A DNA stretch of 64,000 nucleotides. Source: Kineococcus sp. NBC_00420 (lineage in GTDB: Bacteria; Actinomycetota; Actinomycetes; Actinomycetales; Kineococcaceae). Positions 1 through 7,036 of the stretch are shown here, piece after piece (the first letter of the stretch is position 1; each line of letters opens with the position of its first letter). The notes beneath the pieces were generated by a model, which saw nothing but the letters and a program-made list of their open reading frames with translations, ran no database searches and was not told the DNA's origin. Both the position numbers and the translations under genes were made by a program. Location of the stretch: the NCBI RefSeq assembly GCF_036021035.1, contig NZ_CP107930.1:1302001-1366000 (forward strand), written 5' to 3'.

Positions 1-177
1 CTTCACGAGGGTCGACTTGCCGGCGCCGTTGTCCCCGACGAGTGCGGTGACCTCTCCGGGGCGGACGTCGAGGTCGACGCCGTGCAGGACCTGGACGGCA
101 CCGAAGCTCTTGTCGATGCCGCGCAGCGAGAGCAGCGTCGTCGCGTCGGTCGTCGCGTCAGTGGTGGTGGAACTCAT
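1..177 (-). CDS. Sugar ABC transporter ATP-binding protein, N-terminal part (cut by window edge)
   Basis: Only the first 59 codons are present; the rest lies before base 1. The product begins [10 protein letters not shown] and reaches a complete Walker A motif, GDNGAGKST, at residues 48-56, preceded by the usual beta-strand segment [28 protein letters not shown] is typical of sugar (CUT2, xylose/ribose type) ABC ATPases, which power import at the inner face of the membrane. It lies 81 nt downstream of the binding-protein gene on the same strand, so the two very likely form one operon. The substrate cannot be told from this fragment. Confidence 0.88.
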   Translation of the reverse strand, partial: MSSTTTDATTDATTLLSLRGIDKSFGAVQVLHGVDLDVRPGEVTALVGDNGAGKSTLVK

Positions 178-207
178 GCACCCCTCCTCGGGGGGACGTG
201 GTGACGG

Positions 208-243
208 CCGGCCGGAACCCCGCCGCAGCGGGGTTCCGGCCGG
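208..243 (-). terminator. Perfect 16-bp intercistronic hairpin between binding protein and ATPase genes
   Basis: Arms 208-223 and 228-243 are perfectly complementary (16 bp, GC-rich) around a 4-nt loop CGCA. It sits between the stop of the substrate-binding protein gene and the ATPase start. In sugar ABC operons such a hairpin often stabilises the upstream mRNA or causes partial termination so that binding protein is made in excess; that role is inferred. There is no U-tract, so it is probably not a strong intrinsic terminator. Confidence 0.7.
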
Positions 244-258
244 TCGGGTGTCGGTCGG

Positions 259-1341
259 TCAGGAGATGCCGAGTTCGGTGCAGTCCGCGGCGAAGTCACC
301 GGTGCACAGCTCGGAGGCCTTGACGAAACCCGCGTCCACGACGGACTTCACCTTGTCGCGGGTGATCAGCTGCGGGTCGAGCAGGATGGACTTCACGTCG
401 CGCTTGCCGGTGGTGTCCTTGGTCGTCCCCGTGGTCTTGGGGGTTTCACCCTTGATGAGGGCGATGGCGATGTCGGACAACGACTTCGCCTCCTGGTCGA
501 CGGGCTTGTAGACCGTCATGCACTGGGTCTTGGCGAGGATGTTCTGCAGACCCTGGGTGGTGGCGTCCTGCCCCGTCACCGGAACCTTCCCGGCGAGCCC
601 GTTCTTGGCCAGGATCGAGATCGCGGCGTTGCCGAGGCCGTCGTTGGCGGCCAGGACACCGTCGATCTTGCCGCCCTGCTGGGTCAGCATCTGCTCGAAG
701 ATCGTCGCGGCCTGCTGGTTGTCCCAGTCGGGGACGGACTGCTCGGCGACGGCCTTGTAGTTCGTCATCGGGTCCAGCACGCTGTGCGCGCCGGCCGAGA
801 ACATCCCGGCGTTGTTGTCGGTCGGGGAACCGTTGAGGTAGACGATGTTCTTGTCCCCGCCGCCCAGGCACTGGGCCAGGCCCTGCCCCTGCTCCTGCCC
901 GACCTTGGTGTTGTCGAAGGAGACGTAGTAGTCGGCCGAACCGCCGAGGGTCAGCCGGTCGTAGTCGATGGTCTGGACGCCCTGCTTCTTGGCCTTGGCC
1001 TCGATCGCGGCCCCGGAGTCGGAGTCGAGGTTGACGATGGCCAGGACCTTGACCCCCTCGGTGAGCATCTGGTCCGCGATGGTCTGCATGTTGGACGCGT
1101 CGCCCTGGGCGTTCTGGATGTCGGCCTTGACGCCGGCGGCGTCGAAGGCCTTCTGGAGCAGCGGACGGTCGAACGACTCCCAGCGGGCGGAGGACTTCGT
1201 GTCCGGGAGGATCACGCCGACCTCGGCGGCGGAGGAACCGCCGCTGGGGGACGAGGATCCCGTGTCGCTGCTGCCGCAGGCCGACACGAGGAGGACGCCG
1301 GCGACGGTGGTCGCGAGCAGGACTGAGGATCGAACGCGCAT
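259..1341 (-). CDS. Xylose-type sugar ABC transporter substrate-binding lipoprotein
   Basis: The 360-residue product starts with a lipoprotein signal peptide (residues 1-21, lipobox LVSAC, lipidated Cys22) and a Ser/Gly-rich linker. The mature part is a periplasmic-binding-protein fold of the xylose/multiple-sugar (XylF/ChvE-like) group: VGVILPDTKSSARWESFD at its start, then TIADQMLTEGVKVLAIVNLDS and a second lobe with GVLAANDGLGNAAI. It would capture a monosaccharide outside the membrane and pass it to the permease. An AAGGAGC ribosome site lies just before the ATG at 1341. It is the first gene of the operon seen here. The exact sugar is unknown; xylose is the nearest guess from overall pattern. 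Confidence 0.88.
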   Translation of the reverse strand: MRVRSSVLLATTVAGVLLVSACGSSDTGSSSPSGGSSAAEVGVILPDTKSSARWESFDRPLLQKAFDAAGVKADIQNAQGDASNMQTIADQMLTEGVKVLAIVNLDSDSGAAIEAKAKKQGVQTIDYDRLTLGGSADYYVSFDNTKVGQEQGQGLAQCLGGGDKNIVYLNGSPTDNNAGMFSAGAHSVLDPMTNYKAVAEQSVPDWDNQQAATIFEQMLTQQGGKIDGVLAANDGLGNAAISILAKNGLAGKVPVTGQDATTQGLQNILAKTQCMTVYKPVDQEAKSLSDIAIALIKGETPKTTGTTKDTTGKRDVKSILLDPQLITRDKVKSVVDAGFVKASELCTGDFAADCTELGIS

Positions 1342-1391
1342 GGATGCTCCTTCGCATCTGGCTCTCCCGGCGGTCAGCTCGCCGGGAGTAA

Positions 1392-1461
1392 GTTGTGAGC
1401 CGCAACATATACCCGGGACCGCGCGGACGTGGGTGTTCGTGACCGAGTTGTGACCCGCAGC
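1392..1461. promoter_or_regulatory. Two copies of a 15-bp inverted-repeat motif upstream of the sugar ABC operon
   Basis: GTTGTGAGCCGCAAC at 1392-1406 is an imperfect palindrome (GTTGTG / CGCAAC), and GTTGTGACCCGCAGC at 1447-1461 is a close second copy, 55 bp away, five helical turns. Both lie upstream of the binding-protein start at 1341; the first abuts a TATATG element on the minus strand. The pattern fits an operator pair for a LacI- or ROK-type sugar repressor, but no such regulator gene is in the window, so the partner is unknown. Confidence 0.45.
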
Positions 1462-1480
1462 ACCCCTTCGGCGGAAGGGG

Positions 1481-2221
1481 TCAGCTCGTGCTGACGATGA
1501 CCTCGACGGCGGGCGGCTGCTCGTCCGCGGCGACGGCGGGACGGTCGTCGGAAGGGGTCGCGACGTCGACGTCGTCGTCGTCCTCCACGTCCTCGTCCTC
1601 GTCGTCCTTGTCGTGGTGGTTCGGACCCTCGTGGCCCGTCGCGTGGTCGATGCCCGCGAGGAAACCGCGCGCCCGTTCGGTCCTGGGGTAGGAGTTCAGC
1701 AGTCCCCAGAAGGCCCGCGAGTGGGTCGGGACGAGCAGGTGGGCGAGCTCGTGCAGCAGCACGTAGTCCAGGACCCAGCTCGGCATGCCCTGCAGACGGC
1801 TGGACAGGCGGATGCTCCCGTCGGCGGGGGTGCAGGACCCCCAGCGGTGGTGCTGGTTCTCGACCCAGGCCACCGACGTCGGCCGGGCGAGGCCGTCGAG
1901 GTGACGACGGGAGAGTTCGCGGGCGCGTTCCAGCAGGTCGCCCTCGAGCGGGTTGCGGCGCCGGTCGGCGGCCTCGAGCCGGGTGACCATCCGCTCGACC
2001 CACTCGCGTTCCTCGGCCGGGCTGAAGCGGGCGGGGATGAGCACCACGGTGCGGTCGCCGTCGCGGTAGGCCGAGACCGTCCGGGTCCGGCGGCGGCTGC
2101 GTCGCACGTCGACGGCGGGGCGGGGTCGTGCGTCGCCGGGGCGGTCCGGCGATTCGTCGTGGGGCTCGAGCGCCCCGTGGGCAGCATCGAGCGCCGCTGC
2201 ACCCTCCTGGTGAGCCGTCAC
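1481..2221 (-). CDS. YgjP/WLM-type (DUF45) zinc metallopeptidase-like protein
   Basis: The 246-residue product has the core signature of the YgjP/DUF45 family: NQHHRWGSCTPADGSIRLS (residues 122-140) followed by the zinc site HELAH (157-161) and a third ligand in THSRAFW (His167). No signal peptide or membrane span, so it should be cytoplasmic. Family members are probable metallopeptidases with no well-settled substrate. The last about 50 residues are a low-complexity Asp/Glu-rich tail, probably disordered. The GTG at 2221 lies 7 nt after a TAGCCT hexamer, supporting this start and a leaderless mRNA. Related genes sit near whiB7/uvrD2 in other actinobacteria. Confidence 0.8.
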   Translation of the reverse strand: MTAHQEGAAALDAAHGALEPHDESPDRPGDARPRPAVDVRRSRRRTRTVSAYRDGDRTVVLIPARFSPAEEREWVERMVTRLEAADRRRNPLEGDLLERARELSRRHLDGLARPTSVAWVENQHHRWGSCTPADGSIRLSSRLQGMPSWVLDYVLLHELAHLLVPTHSRAFWGLLNSYPRTERARGFLAGIDHATGHEGPNHHDKDDEDEDVEDDDDVDVATPSDDRPAVAADEQPPAVEVIVSTS

Positions 2222-2228
2222 CTCCGGC

Positions 2229-2234
2229 AGGCTA
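2229..2234 (-). promoter_or_regulatory. -10 element (TAGCCT) for the YgjP-like gene, leaderless
   Basis: TAGCCT on the minus strand ends 7 nt before the GTG start, which would place the transcript start at or within a base or two of the start codon. Confidence 0.5.
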
Positions 2235-2287
2235 CCCGTCCGGGCCCGGAAGTCCGTCGTGCGGTGATCGACACGGTACGCGCAGTG

Positions 2288-2316
2288 CCGAACCTGGCCG
2301 AACCTGGCCGTTCTGG
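2288..2316. repeat. Short tandem repeat, 10-bp unit
   Basis: CCGAACCTGG occurs twice head to tail (2288-2297, 2298-2307), followed by a partial third unit CCGTTCTGG. It lies in the 230-bp divergent region between the peptidase gene and the DUF5679 gene. It could be a small binding site array or simple slippage; nothing else in that gap looks coding. Confidence 0.55.
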
Positions 2317-2451
2317 CGTGCCGACGCGCCTCGCACGGCTGCGCAGGGCACGATGCCGGACAGGACCACCGGAGCCCAGCGACGGGTGAGGGTGGTCACC
2401 GGGGGTCCCGCGACGGGGCACCCGCCCGCGAACGAGACACGAGGAGGCACC

Positions 2452-2613
2452 ATGGCCGACGAGACCTGGAGCGGCGAGTTCTACTGCGTCAAGTGCAAGG
2501 AGAAGCGCGAGGCGACGGGCAACGTCGTCGAGACCAACGGCCGTCGGATGGCGAAGGGCAAGTGCCCCGTCTGCGACACCAACCTCAACCGCATCCTCGG
2601 CAAGGCGTCCTGA
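2452..2613 (+). CDS. Small zinc-ribbon protein, DUF5679 family
   Basis: This 53-residue protein (MADETWSGEF...) has two CxxC knuckles, CVKC near residue 12 and CPVC near residue 38, spaced as in a zinc ribbon, with a basic middle (KEKREATG, RRMAKGK). It matches the DUF5679 family of small actinobacterial proteins of unknown function. A strong GAGGAGG ribosome site lies 7 nt before the ATG. It is transcribed alone, followed by a hairpin terminator. The ribbon and basic charge are compatible with nucleic-acid or ribosome binding, but that is inference. Confidence 0.82.
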   Translation: MADETWSGEFYCVKCKEKREATGNVVETNGRRMAKGKCPVCDTNLNRILGKAS

Positions 2614-2642
2614 TCCGGGACTGAGCCTCCCGACCACCGGTC

Positions 2643-2667
2643 GGTGACCCCGCGTGCCGGGGTCACC
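2643..2667 (+). terminator. Hairpin terminator after the DUF5679 gene
   Basis: GGTGACCCC (2643-2651) pairs perfectly with GGGGTCACC (2659-2667) around a 7-nt loop, 30 nt after the stop codon. No U-tract follows, as is common in high-GC actinobacteria. Confidence 0.6.
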
Positions 2668-2719
2668 ACCGGCAGGGTGCGCCTGTGGACGACGCGGTCC
2701 ACCTCCGGAACACCTGCGG

Positions 2720-2725
2720 CACAGT
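2720..2725 (+). promoter_or_regulatory. Candidate -10 element (CACAGT) for the ThiF-like gene, leaderless
   Basis: CACAGT ends 6 nt before the ATG at 2732, matching the geometry of other leaderless genes in the window. It departs from TANNNT at the first base, so support is moderate. Confidence 0.35.
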
Positions 2726-2731
2726 GACCGC

Positions 2732-3520
2732 ATGCTCTCCCCCACCACGACGCGGGCCCTCCCCCGCGGGGTGCCCGTCCTCGCCCGGCCCGACGGTCGG
2801 TTCCTCGTGGGGTCGACACCGCGCAGCGCGGTCGTGCAGTCCTCGCCCCCGGCGCCGCCCCTCGAGGCGGGACCCCCCTCCGACGAGGCCGACGCCTGGG
2901 CGGCCTACGACCGCACCGGCTCCCCCGACCGGCTGACCGGGCGCGGCCGCACGAGCGTCGCCGTCGTGGGGTCCGCCCGGACGGCGGACGCGCTGCTCGA
3001 GGTGCTGGCCGCGGCCGGGGTCGGCCGGCTGGTGTGCGACCGCCCCGAGGCCGTCCCCGCGCGGGTGCGCAGGACGGGGAACCCCGCGGACTCCGGGCCG
3101 GCCGACGTGGTCGTCCTGCTGGAAGAGCACACCGCACGGCCCGTCGCCGCCGACGGGTTGCTGGCCGACGGTGTGGTGCACCTGTCGGTCGTGGTGCGCG
3201 ACACCGATGCGCTCATCGGGCCGCTGGTGCTGCCGGGCCGTTCGGCGTGCCTGCGCTGCGTCGACCGCTGGCGCACCGACGCCGACCCGTGCTGGCCGGC
3301 CACGCGGGACGGACTGAGCCGCGGGCCCCGCCGCCCGGTGGACGCGGCGACCGCCCACGCCGTCGCCGGACTCGCTGCGCTGCAGGTGCTCTCGCACCTC
3401 GACGGCGTTCCCGCGACGACGGTGGGGGTCTGGCTGGAACTGCTGTTGCCGGAGGGACGGGTGCGGGCCCGCGGCTGGGCCCCGCACCCCGGCTGCGGCT
3501 GCGTCGACCTCCCCCTCTGA
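2732..3520 (+). CDS. ThiF/TOMM leader-binding-like protein (E1-like fragment)
   Basis: The 262-residue product resembles the ocin-ThiF-like/TOMM precursor leader peptide-binding group found beside whiB7 in actinobacteria. Visible features are a Rossmann-like start (SVAVVGSARTADALLEVLAA), a glycine/proline turn GPLVLPGRSACLRCVD with a CxxC pair, and a C-terminal CGCVD. The GxGxxG loop of true E1 enzymes is degenerate (VGSART), so adenylation is doubtful. No precursor peptide, YcaO or dehydrogenase gene lies nearby, so there is no natural-product cluster here. The ATG at 2732 was preferred over upstream codons because of the -10-like hexamer 6 nt before it and because residues upstream look like intergenic DNA. 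Function unknown. Confidence 0.62.
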   Translation: MLSPTTTRALPRGVPVLARPDGRFLVGSTPRSAVVQSSPPAPPLEAGPPSDEADAWAAYDRTGSPDRLTGRGRTSVAVVGSARTADALLEVLAAAGVGRLVCDRPEAVPARVRRTGNPADSGPADVVVLLEEHTARPVAADGLLADGVVHLSVVVRDTDALIGPLVLPGRSACLRCVDRWRTDADPCWPATRDGLSRGPRRPVDAATAHAVAGLAALQVLSHLDGVPATTVGVWLELLLPEGRVRARGWAPHPGCGCVDLPL

Positions 3521-3537
3521 CCACCCCCTCTGACCAC

Positions 3538-3564
3538 GACCTCGCCGGGGTTCCCGGCGGGGTC
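3538..3564. terminator. Terminator hairpin between convergent genes
   Basis: GACCTCGCCGGG (3538-3549) and CCCGGCGGGGTC (3553-3564) pair with one mismatch/wobble around GTT. It separates the ThiF-like gene from the small gene downstream of whiB7 and can serve both. Just before it, CCCCTCTGACCAC is duplicated in tandem over the stop region (about 3511-3536). Confidence 0.65.
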
Positions 3565-3576
3565 GCGCTCGGAGGG

Positions 3577-3780
3577 TCAGACGGCGGCGAGGTCGCGGTC
3601 CCCGGCGGTCGAGGCGGCGGCCTCGGCGCGGTCGGCCCGCACCGCGAGGACGAGGGCACGCCGGGCGGCGACCTCGGCCTGGCGACGGGCACGCAGGGCG
3701 CGAACCGTCCGGGTGCGGGCGGCTTCGCGGTGCAGGCTGAGCAGACGTTCTCGGACGAGGTTCTCCTCGACGTAGGACAT
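3577..3780 (-). CDS. Small Arg/Ala-rich helical protein downstream of whiB7
   Basis: The 67-residue product (MSYVEENLVRERLL...) is dominated by Arg, Ala, Glu and Leu and would form one long amphipathic helix with very high positive charge in the middle (TRTVRALRARRQAEVAARR). There is no signal, membrane span or known motif. The ATG at 3780 has a GGAG ribosome site in ACTGGAGTCACC. It starts 57 nt after the whiB7 stop on the same strand, so it is probably in the whiB7 transcript and would be induced with it. I do not recognise a family; co-regulation with antibiotic stress is the main clue. Confidence 0.65.
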   Translation of the reverse strand: MSYVEENLVRERLLSLHREAARTRTVRALRARRQAEVAARRALVLAVRADRAEAAASTAGDRDLAAV

Positions 3781-3836
3781 GGTGACTCCAGTTCCGTTCA
3801 CGGTGGGGGTCGCTGCGTCGGACCGGACGAGCCGGT

Positions 3837-4205
3837 TCACGCGGCGACGGGGTGCTTGCGGGGACGGCCGCGCGGACGTTTCCGCGGGACGACGACCCCG
3901 GACAGGACGAGCTGGCCGCCCCAGACGCCCCACGGTTCCGAGCGCTCGAGAGCGCCTGCGAGGCAGGCGTTCGCGAGCGGGCAGTCCGCACAGAGCGACT
4001 TGGCGAGTTCGACGTCCTCGGGCTTCTCGGCGAACCAGAGTTCGGAGTCGAAGCGGCGGCAGGGCAGCGGGTCCGGCGTGTGGCGGCGGGTCACGCCGCT
4101 CACCTCCTCCTGGGTCACGGTGACGGATCCGGCGTCACCGGTGGTGCGGATGTTCTGTCGGTTGCCTCGACCCGGTCGGGTCTGCGGGGACTGGTGCACG
4201 GTCAT
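3837..4205 (-). CDS. whiB7: WhiB7 (WblC) iron-sulfur transcriptional regulator
   Basis: The 122-residue product has the four-cysteine [4Fe-4S] cluster pattern of Wbl proteins (Cys49, then CADC at 72-75 and Cys81), the turn EPWGVWGGQ (90-98) that contacts sigma factor, and a C-terminal AT-hook, RGRPRKH (112-118), diagnostic for WhiB7. WhiB7 binds the housekeeping sigma factor region 4 and activates intrinsic antibiotic-resistance genes and itself. The long Gly/Arg-poor N-terminal stretch (1-40) is unusual in length; a later start is possible but no better ribosome site is seen. Its leader carries an upstream ORF and hairpins (see those entries). The neighbour uvrD2 matches the standard actinobacterial arrangement. 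Confidence 0.93.
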   Translation of the reverse strand: MTVHQSPQTRPGRGNRQNIRTTGDAGSVTVTQEEVSGVTRRHTPDPLPCRRFDSELWFAEKPEDVELAKSLCADCPLANACLAGALERSEPWGVWGGQLVLSGVVVPRKRPRGRPRKHPVAA

Positions 4206-4260
4206 CTCTCTGCGTTCTCCGGCGAGTGATTCGGCGTCGAAGAGCCCACGAACGCAAAAT

Positions 4261-4294
4261 GGCCGCGGACCCGAGGTGATCGGGATCCGCGGCC
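4261..4294 (-). terminator. Intrinsic terminator/attenuator in the whiB7 leader
   Basis: Arms 4261-4274 and 4280-4294 form a 14-bp stem with one bulged base and a GGTGA-type loop; on the minus strand it is followed by ATTTTG, a short U-tract. It lies after the upstream ORF stop and about 55 nt before the whiB7 start, in the position where a conditional terminator controls whiB7 in mycobacteria and Streptomyces. Confidence 0.8.
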
Positions 4295-4304
4295 TGAGAG
4301 GTCG

Positions 4305-4324
4305 CCGGTCTGTGGCTAGACCGG
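4305..4324 (-). promoter_or_regulatory. Hairpin overlapping the whiB7 upstream-ORF stop codon
   Basis: On the minus strand CCGGTCT (plus 4318-4324) and AGACCGG (4305-4311) are perfectly complementary around AGCCAC, and the stem contains the TAG stop (4316-4318) of the upstream ORF. A ribosome ending translation there would cover the stem, so stalling or release could change folding of the terminator 10 nt further on. The regulatory role is inferred. Confidence 0.55.
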
Positions 4325-4576
4325 TGGACTCAGAGTCGAGGGTCCCGAGAACGGGAAGGAGGTGCTGCCGTAGGCGGGGGCGACCAGACGCCCGGCCGGG
4401 GACTTCGTGGCCGGGAGCAGACGCACTCCACCCGTGGTCATGCCGCCGGTGGAGGCGTGGCTGCGCTCCCACGAACCGCACTGGGCAGCGATCGGGGAGG
4501 TCTGGCGCGGGCGCACGGCGAAGGCATCGGCGATGACGCCGTTCTGCGCGGTGACCGCGTTCACGATGCTTTCCAT
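4316..4576 (-). CDS. Upstream ORF (86 codons) in the whiB7 leader
   Basis: This ORF starts at an ATG with a strong GAGGAGGG ribosome site 8 nt upstream, inside the predicted whiB7 transcript, and ends in the hairpin just before the terminator. The peptide (MESIVNAVTAQ... ending STLSPPV) is Ser/Thr/Pro/Gly-rich with no recognisable domain; the C-terminal Pro-Pro-Val could slow ribosomes. In known whiB7/wblC leaders, ribosome-targeting drugs stall translation of such an ORF and prevent termination. At 86 codons it is long for a sensor ORF, so part of it may be a free-standing small protein. An in-frame internal ATG (MTTGGVRLL) exists but lacks a good ribosome site. Confidence 0.6.
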   Translation of the reverse strand: MESIVNAVTAQNGVIADAFAVRPRQTSPIAAQCGSWERSHASTGGMTTGGVRLLPATKSPAGRLVAPAYGSTSFPFSGPSTLSPPV

Positions 4577-4638
4577 CGTCCTGCCCTCCTCTACGGTGCG
4601 TTCGCGCGGGACCGTTGCCCCGTGCTGTCGTGCATCTG

Positions 4639-4677
4639 ACTGTAGGGGCACCCGCACCGGGACGACAACGTCTTTTT
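4639..4677 (-). promoter_or_regulatory. WhiB7-type autoregulated promoter
   Basis: On the minus strand there is a -35 TTGTCG (plus 4663-4668), an 18-bp spacer and a -10 TACAGT (plus 4639-4644). Four bases upstream of the -35 lies an A5 run (plus T5 at 4673-4677). An A/T run just upstream of the -35 box is the known WhiB7 AT-hook site, so autoactivation is likely. It would give a leader of about 430 nt before whiB7. Confidence 0.75.
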
Positions 4678-4763
4678 CCGCCGGGTTCCGGACGAGTTCC
4701 GGTGCAATCCTCAACCACCGCCCGATCCGTTGCCGTGCAACGGATCAGTGGATCCCATCGAGG

Positions 4764-6869
4764 TCAGTCGGTGGCGAGGACGGCCAGCACCTCGTCGGCG
4801 TACTTCTCCAGCTTCGACGGCCCGACCCCGGAGATCTTCGCCAACGAGGCGGTGTCCGTGGGCATCGCCTCGCAGATCGCGACGAGCGTGGCGTCGGTGA
4901 ACACCACGTAGGCGGGCACCTCGGCGGCCTTGCACGTCGCGCTGCGCCACTCGCGCAGCCTCTCGAAGACCGCCTCGTCGTAGCTGGACGGGCAGTCGCT
5001 GCAGCGCCCGAGCTTGCGGTCCACCCCGGCGGTGAGCGACGCGCCGCAGACGCGGCAGAGCATGGGCCCGCTGGTGCGCTTGGTCTTCGCGCCCGCCGGC
5101 GTGACCGCACCGCCGCGACGGGCCGTGGGTGCGCCCTGGGGACGGACGGCGTCGAGGAAGCGCGAGGGTTTGCGGGAGGCCCGGCCTCCCGGGGTGCGGG
5201 AGTTGGCCCAGGACAGGTGGATCCCCTCGCGGGCCCGGGTCATCCCGACGTAGAGGAGGCGGCGTTCCTCCTCGATGTCGTCGGGGGTCTCGGCGAACGA
5301 GATCGGCAGCAACCCCTCGCTCACCCCCACCAGGAACACCACGTCCCACTCCAGTCCCTTGGCCGCGTGGAAGGAGGCCAGCGTCACGCCGTCGACCGTC
5401 GGGGCGTGCTGGGCCTGGCTGCGTTCCAGGAGTTCCTCGACGAGGTCGCTGAGTTGCGCACCGGGGCGCTTCTCGGCGAGCTCGTCGGCGAGGACCACCA
5501 ACGCCTGCAACGACTCCCACTTCTCGCGCGTCGCACCACCGGCCGTCGGGGCCTTCTCGCCCCAGCCGGCCGAGGACAGCACCGCACGGGTCTCGGCCCC
5601 GAGGTCGTGGCCGGGCACCGCGGACCGGGCGCCACCGCGCAGCAGCACGATCGCGTCGCGGACCTCCTTGCGGGAGAAGAACCGTTCCCCGCCGCGGACG
5701 ACGTAGCCGACACCGGCGTCGGCGAGCGCCGACTCCAGGGCCTGCGACTGGCCGTTGGTGCGGAAGAGGACCGCGATGTCCTTGGCGCTGCGACCACCGC
5801 GGACCTCGGCGGCGATGCGCGCGGCGACGCCGGCGGCCTCGGCGACGTCGTCGTCGTAGGCGGTGAACGTGGGCGGCGGGCCGGAGGGCCGTTGGGCGAT
5901 GAGCTCGAGGCGGGCCTGGGCGTGCGTGCCGCTGGCCATCGAGAGGACGGAGTTGGCGAGGCCGACGACCTCGGGGGTGGAGCGGTAGTCCCGCACGAGC
6001 CGGACGACCTTGGTGTCGGGGTGGCGCCGGGGGAAGTCGAGCAGGTGCTCGGGGGTGGCCCCGGCGAAGGAGTAGATCGTCTGGCTGGCGTCGCCGACGA
6101 CGCAGAGGTCCTGGCGGCCACCGAGCCAGAGGTCGAGGAGGCGCTGCTGCAGCGGGGAGACGTCCTGGTACTCGTCGACGACGAAGTGCCGGTACTGCTC
6201 ACGGACGGTCGCGGCCACGTCGGGGCGCTCGTCGAGGATGCCGGCGGTCAGCAGCAGGACGTCCTCGAAGTCGATGACGGCCCGGTCGGTCTTGACGTCC
6301 TCGTAGGTGCGCACGAGGCGCGCGACGGTGGCGAGGTCGAGCCCGCCCGGCTCGCCGCGGCCCGCGGCGGCGGCGAGGCGCACGTAGTCGTCGGGGTCGA
6401 CGAGCATGACCTTGGTCCACTCGACCTCGGCGGAGAGGTCGCGCACCCGGGTGCGGTCGGCCTGGATGCGCAGCCGGTTGCAGGCGTCGGCGATGAGCGG
6501 AGCCTTGTGCTCGACCAGGTTCGGCAGCGACCCGCCGATCGACTGCGGCCAGAAGAACTGCAGCTGACGCAGGGCGGCGGCGTGGAAGGTGCGGGCCTGG
6601 ACGCCGGCGACCCCGAGGTCGCGCAGACGGGTCCGCATCTCCCCCGCGGCGCGCGCCGTGAACGTCACGGCCAGCACCCGGTTGGGCACGTAGGCGCCGG
6701 AGTGCACGCCGTAGGCGATGCGGTGGGTGATGGCGCGGGTCTTGCCGGTGCCGGCGCCGGCGAGGACGCAGACGGGGCCGTCGAGCGTGGTCGCGACCTC
6801 GCGCTGCTCGGGGTCGAGCCCGTCGAGGACCGAGTCGGCGCTGGGGCGGAGGTCTGTGCTCGTCGTCAT
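4764..6869 (-). CDS. uvrD2: UvrD2-type ATP-dependent DNA helicase with HRDC domain
   Basis: The 701-residue product (MTTSTDLRPSADSV...) has superfamily 1A helicase motifs: Walker A GAGTGKTRA near residue 40, motif II DEYQDVSPLQQ near 230, motif IV/V region TLASFHAAKGLEWDVVFL and motif VI YVGMTRAREGIHLSW. The C-terminus carries a four-cysteine element (CRVCG...CSDC) and an HRDC domain ending in ISGVGPSKLEKYADEVL, the layout of mycobacterial UvrD2. It unwinds DNA 3'-5' in repair. The ATG at 6869 is favoured; another start 7 codons upstream is possible. whiB7 downstream and mycoredoxin divergent match the M. tuberculosis order. Confidence 0.93.
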   Translation of the reverse strand: MTTSTDLRPSADSVLDGLDPEQREVATTLDGPVCVLAGAGTGKTRAITHRIAYGVHSGAYVPNRVLAVTFTARAAGEMRTRLRDLGVAGVQARTFHAAALRQLQFFWPQSIGGSLPNLVEHKAPLIADACNRLRIQADRTRVRDLSAEVEWTKVMLVDPDDYVRLAAAAGRGEPGGLDLATVARLVRTYEDVKTDRAVIDFEDVLLLTAGILDERPDVAATVREQYRHFVVDEYQDVSPLQQRLLDLWLGGRQDLCVVGDASQTIYSFAGATPEHLLDFPRRHPDTKVVRLVRDYRSTPEVVGLANSVLSMASGTHAQARLELIAQRPSGPPPTFTAYDDDVAEAAGVAARIAAEVRGGRSAKDIAVLFRTNGQSQALESALADAGVGYVVRGGERFFSRKEVRDAIVLLRGGARSAVPGHDLGAETRAVLSSAGWGEKAPTAGGATREKWESLQALVVLADELAEKRPGAQLSDLVEELLERSQAQHAPTVDGVTLASFHAAKGLEWDVVFLVGVSEGLLPISFAETPDDIEEERRLLYVGMTRAREGIHLSWANSRTPGGRASRKPSRFLDAVRPQGAPTARRGGAVTPAGAKTKRTSGPMLCRVCGASLTAGVDRKLGRCSDCPSSYDEAVFERLREWRSATCKAAEVPAYVVFTDATLVAICEAMPTDTASLAKISGVGPSKLEKYADEVLAVLATD

Positions 6870-7036
6870 GGCCCCGGCATCTTCTCCCACCGGACGGGTG
6901 GTCGGTGGCAGGAGGGGCGGCGCGTTGTGGACGACACGCCGTGAGCCGCCTGCGGGAAGATGGCTGTGGATCCCGTGGTTGCACGGGGTGCAGACGATCC
7001 ACAGCCCGGTGGTGACCTGGAGCGAGGAGCAGGACC

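Noticed and set aside
1540-1625. Runs of GTC/GTCGTC resembling a microsatellite
   Set aside because: They are Asp/Glu codons of the acidic tail of the YgjP-like peptidase, not an independent repeat.
3837-4205. WhiB1/WhiB2/WhmD-type regulator
   Set aside because: The C-terminal RGRPRKH AT-hook and uvrD2 neighbour are specific for WhiB7.
4407-6944. Long plus-strand frame opposite uvrD2
   Set aside because: Antisense to all UvrD2 helicase motifs and lacking any domain or ribosome site.
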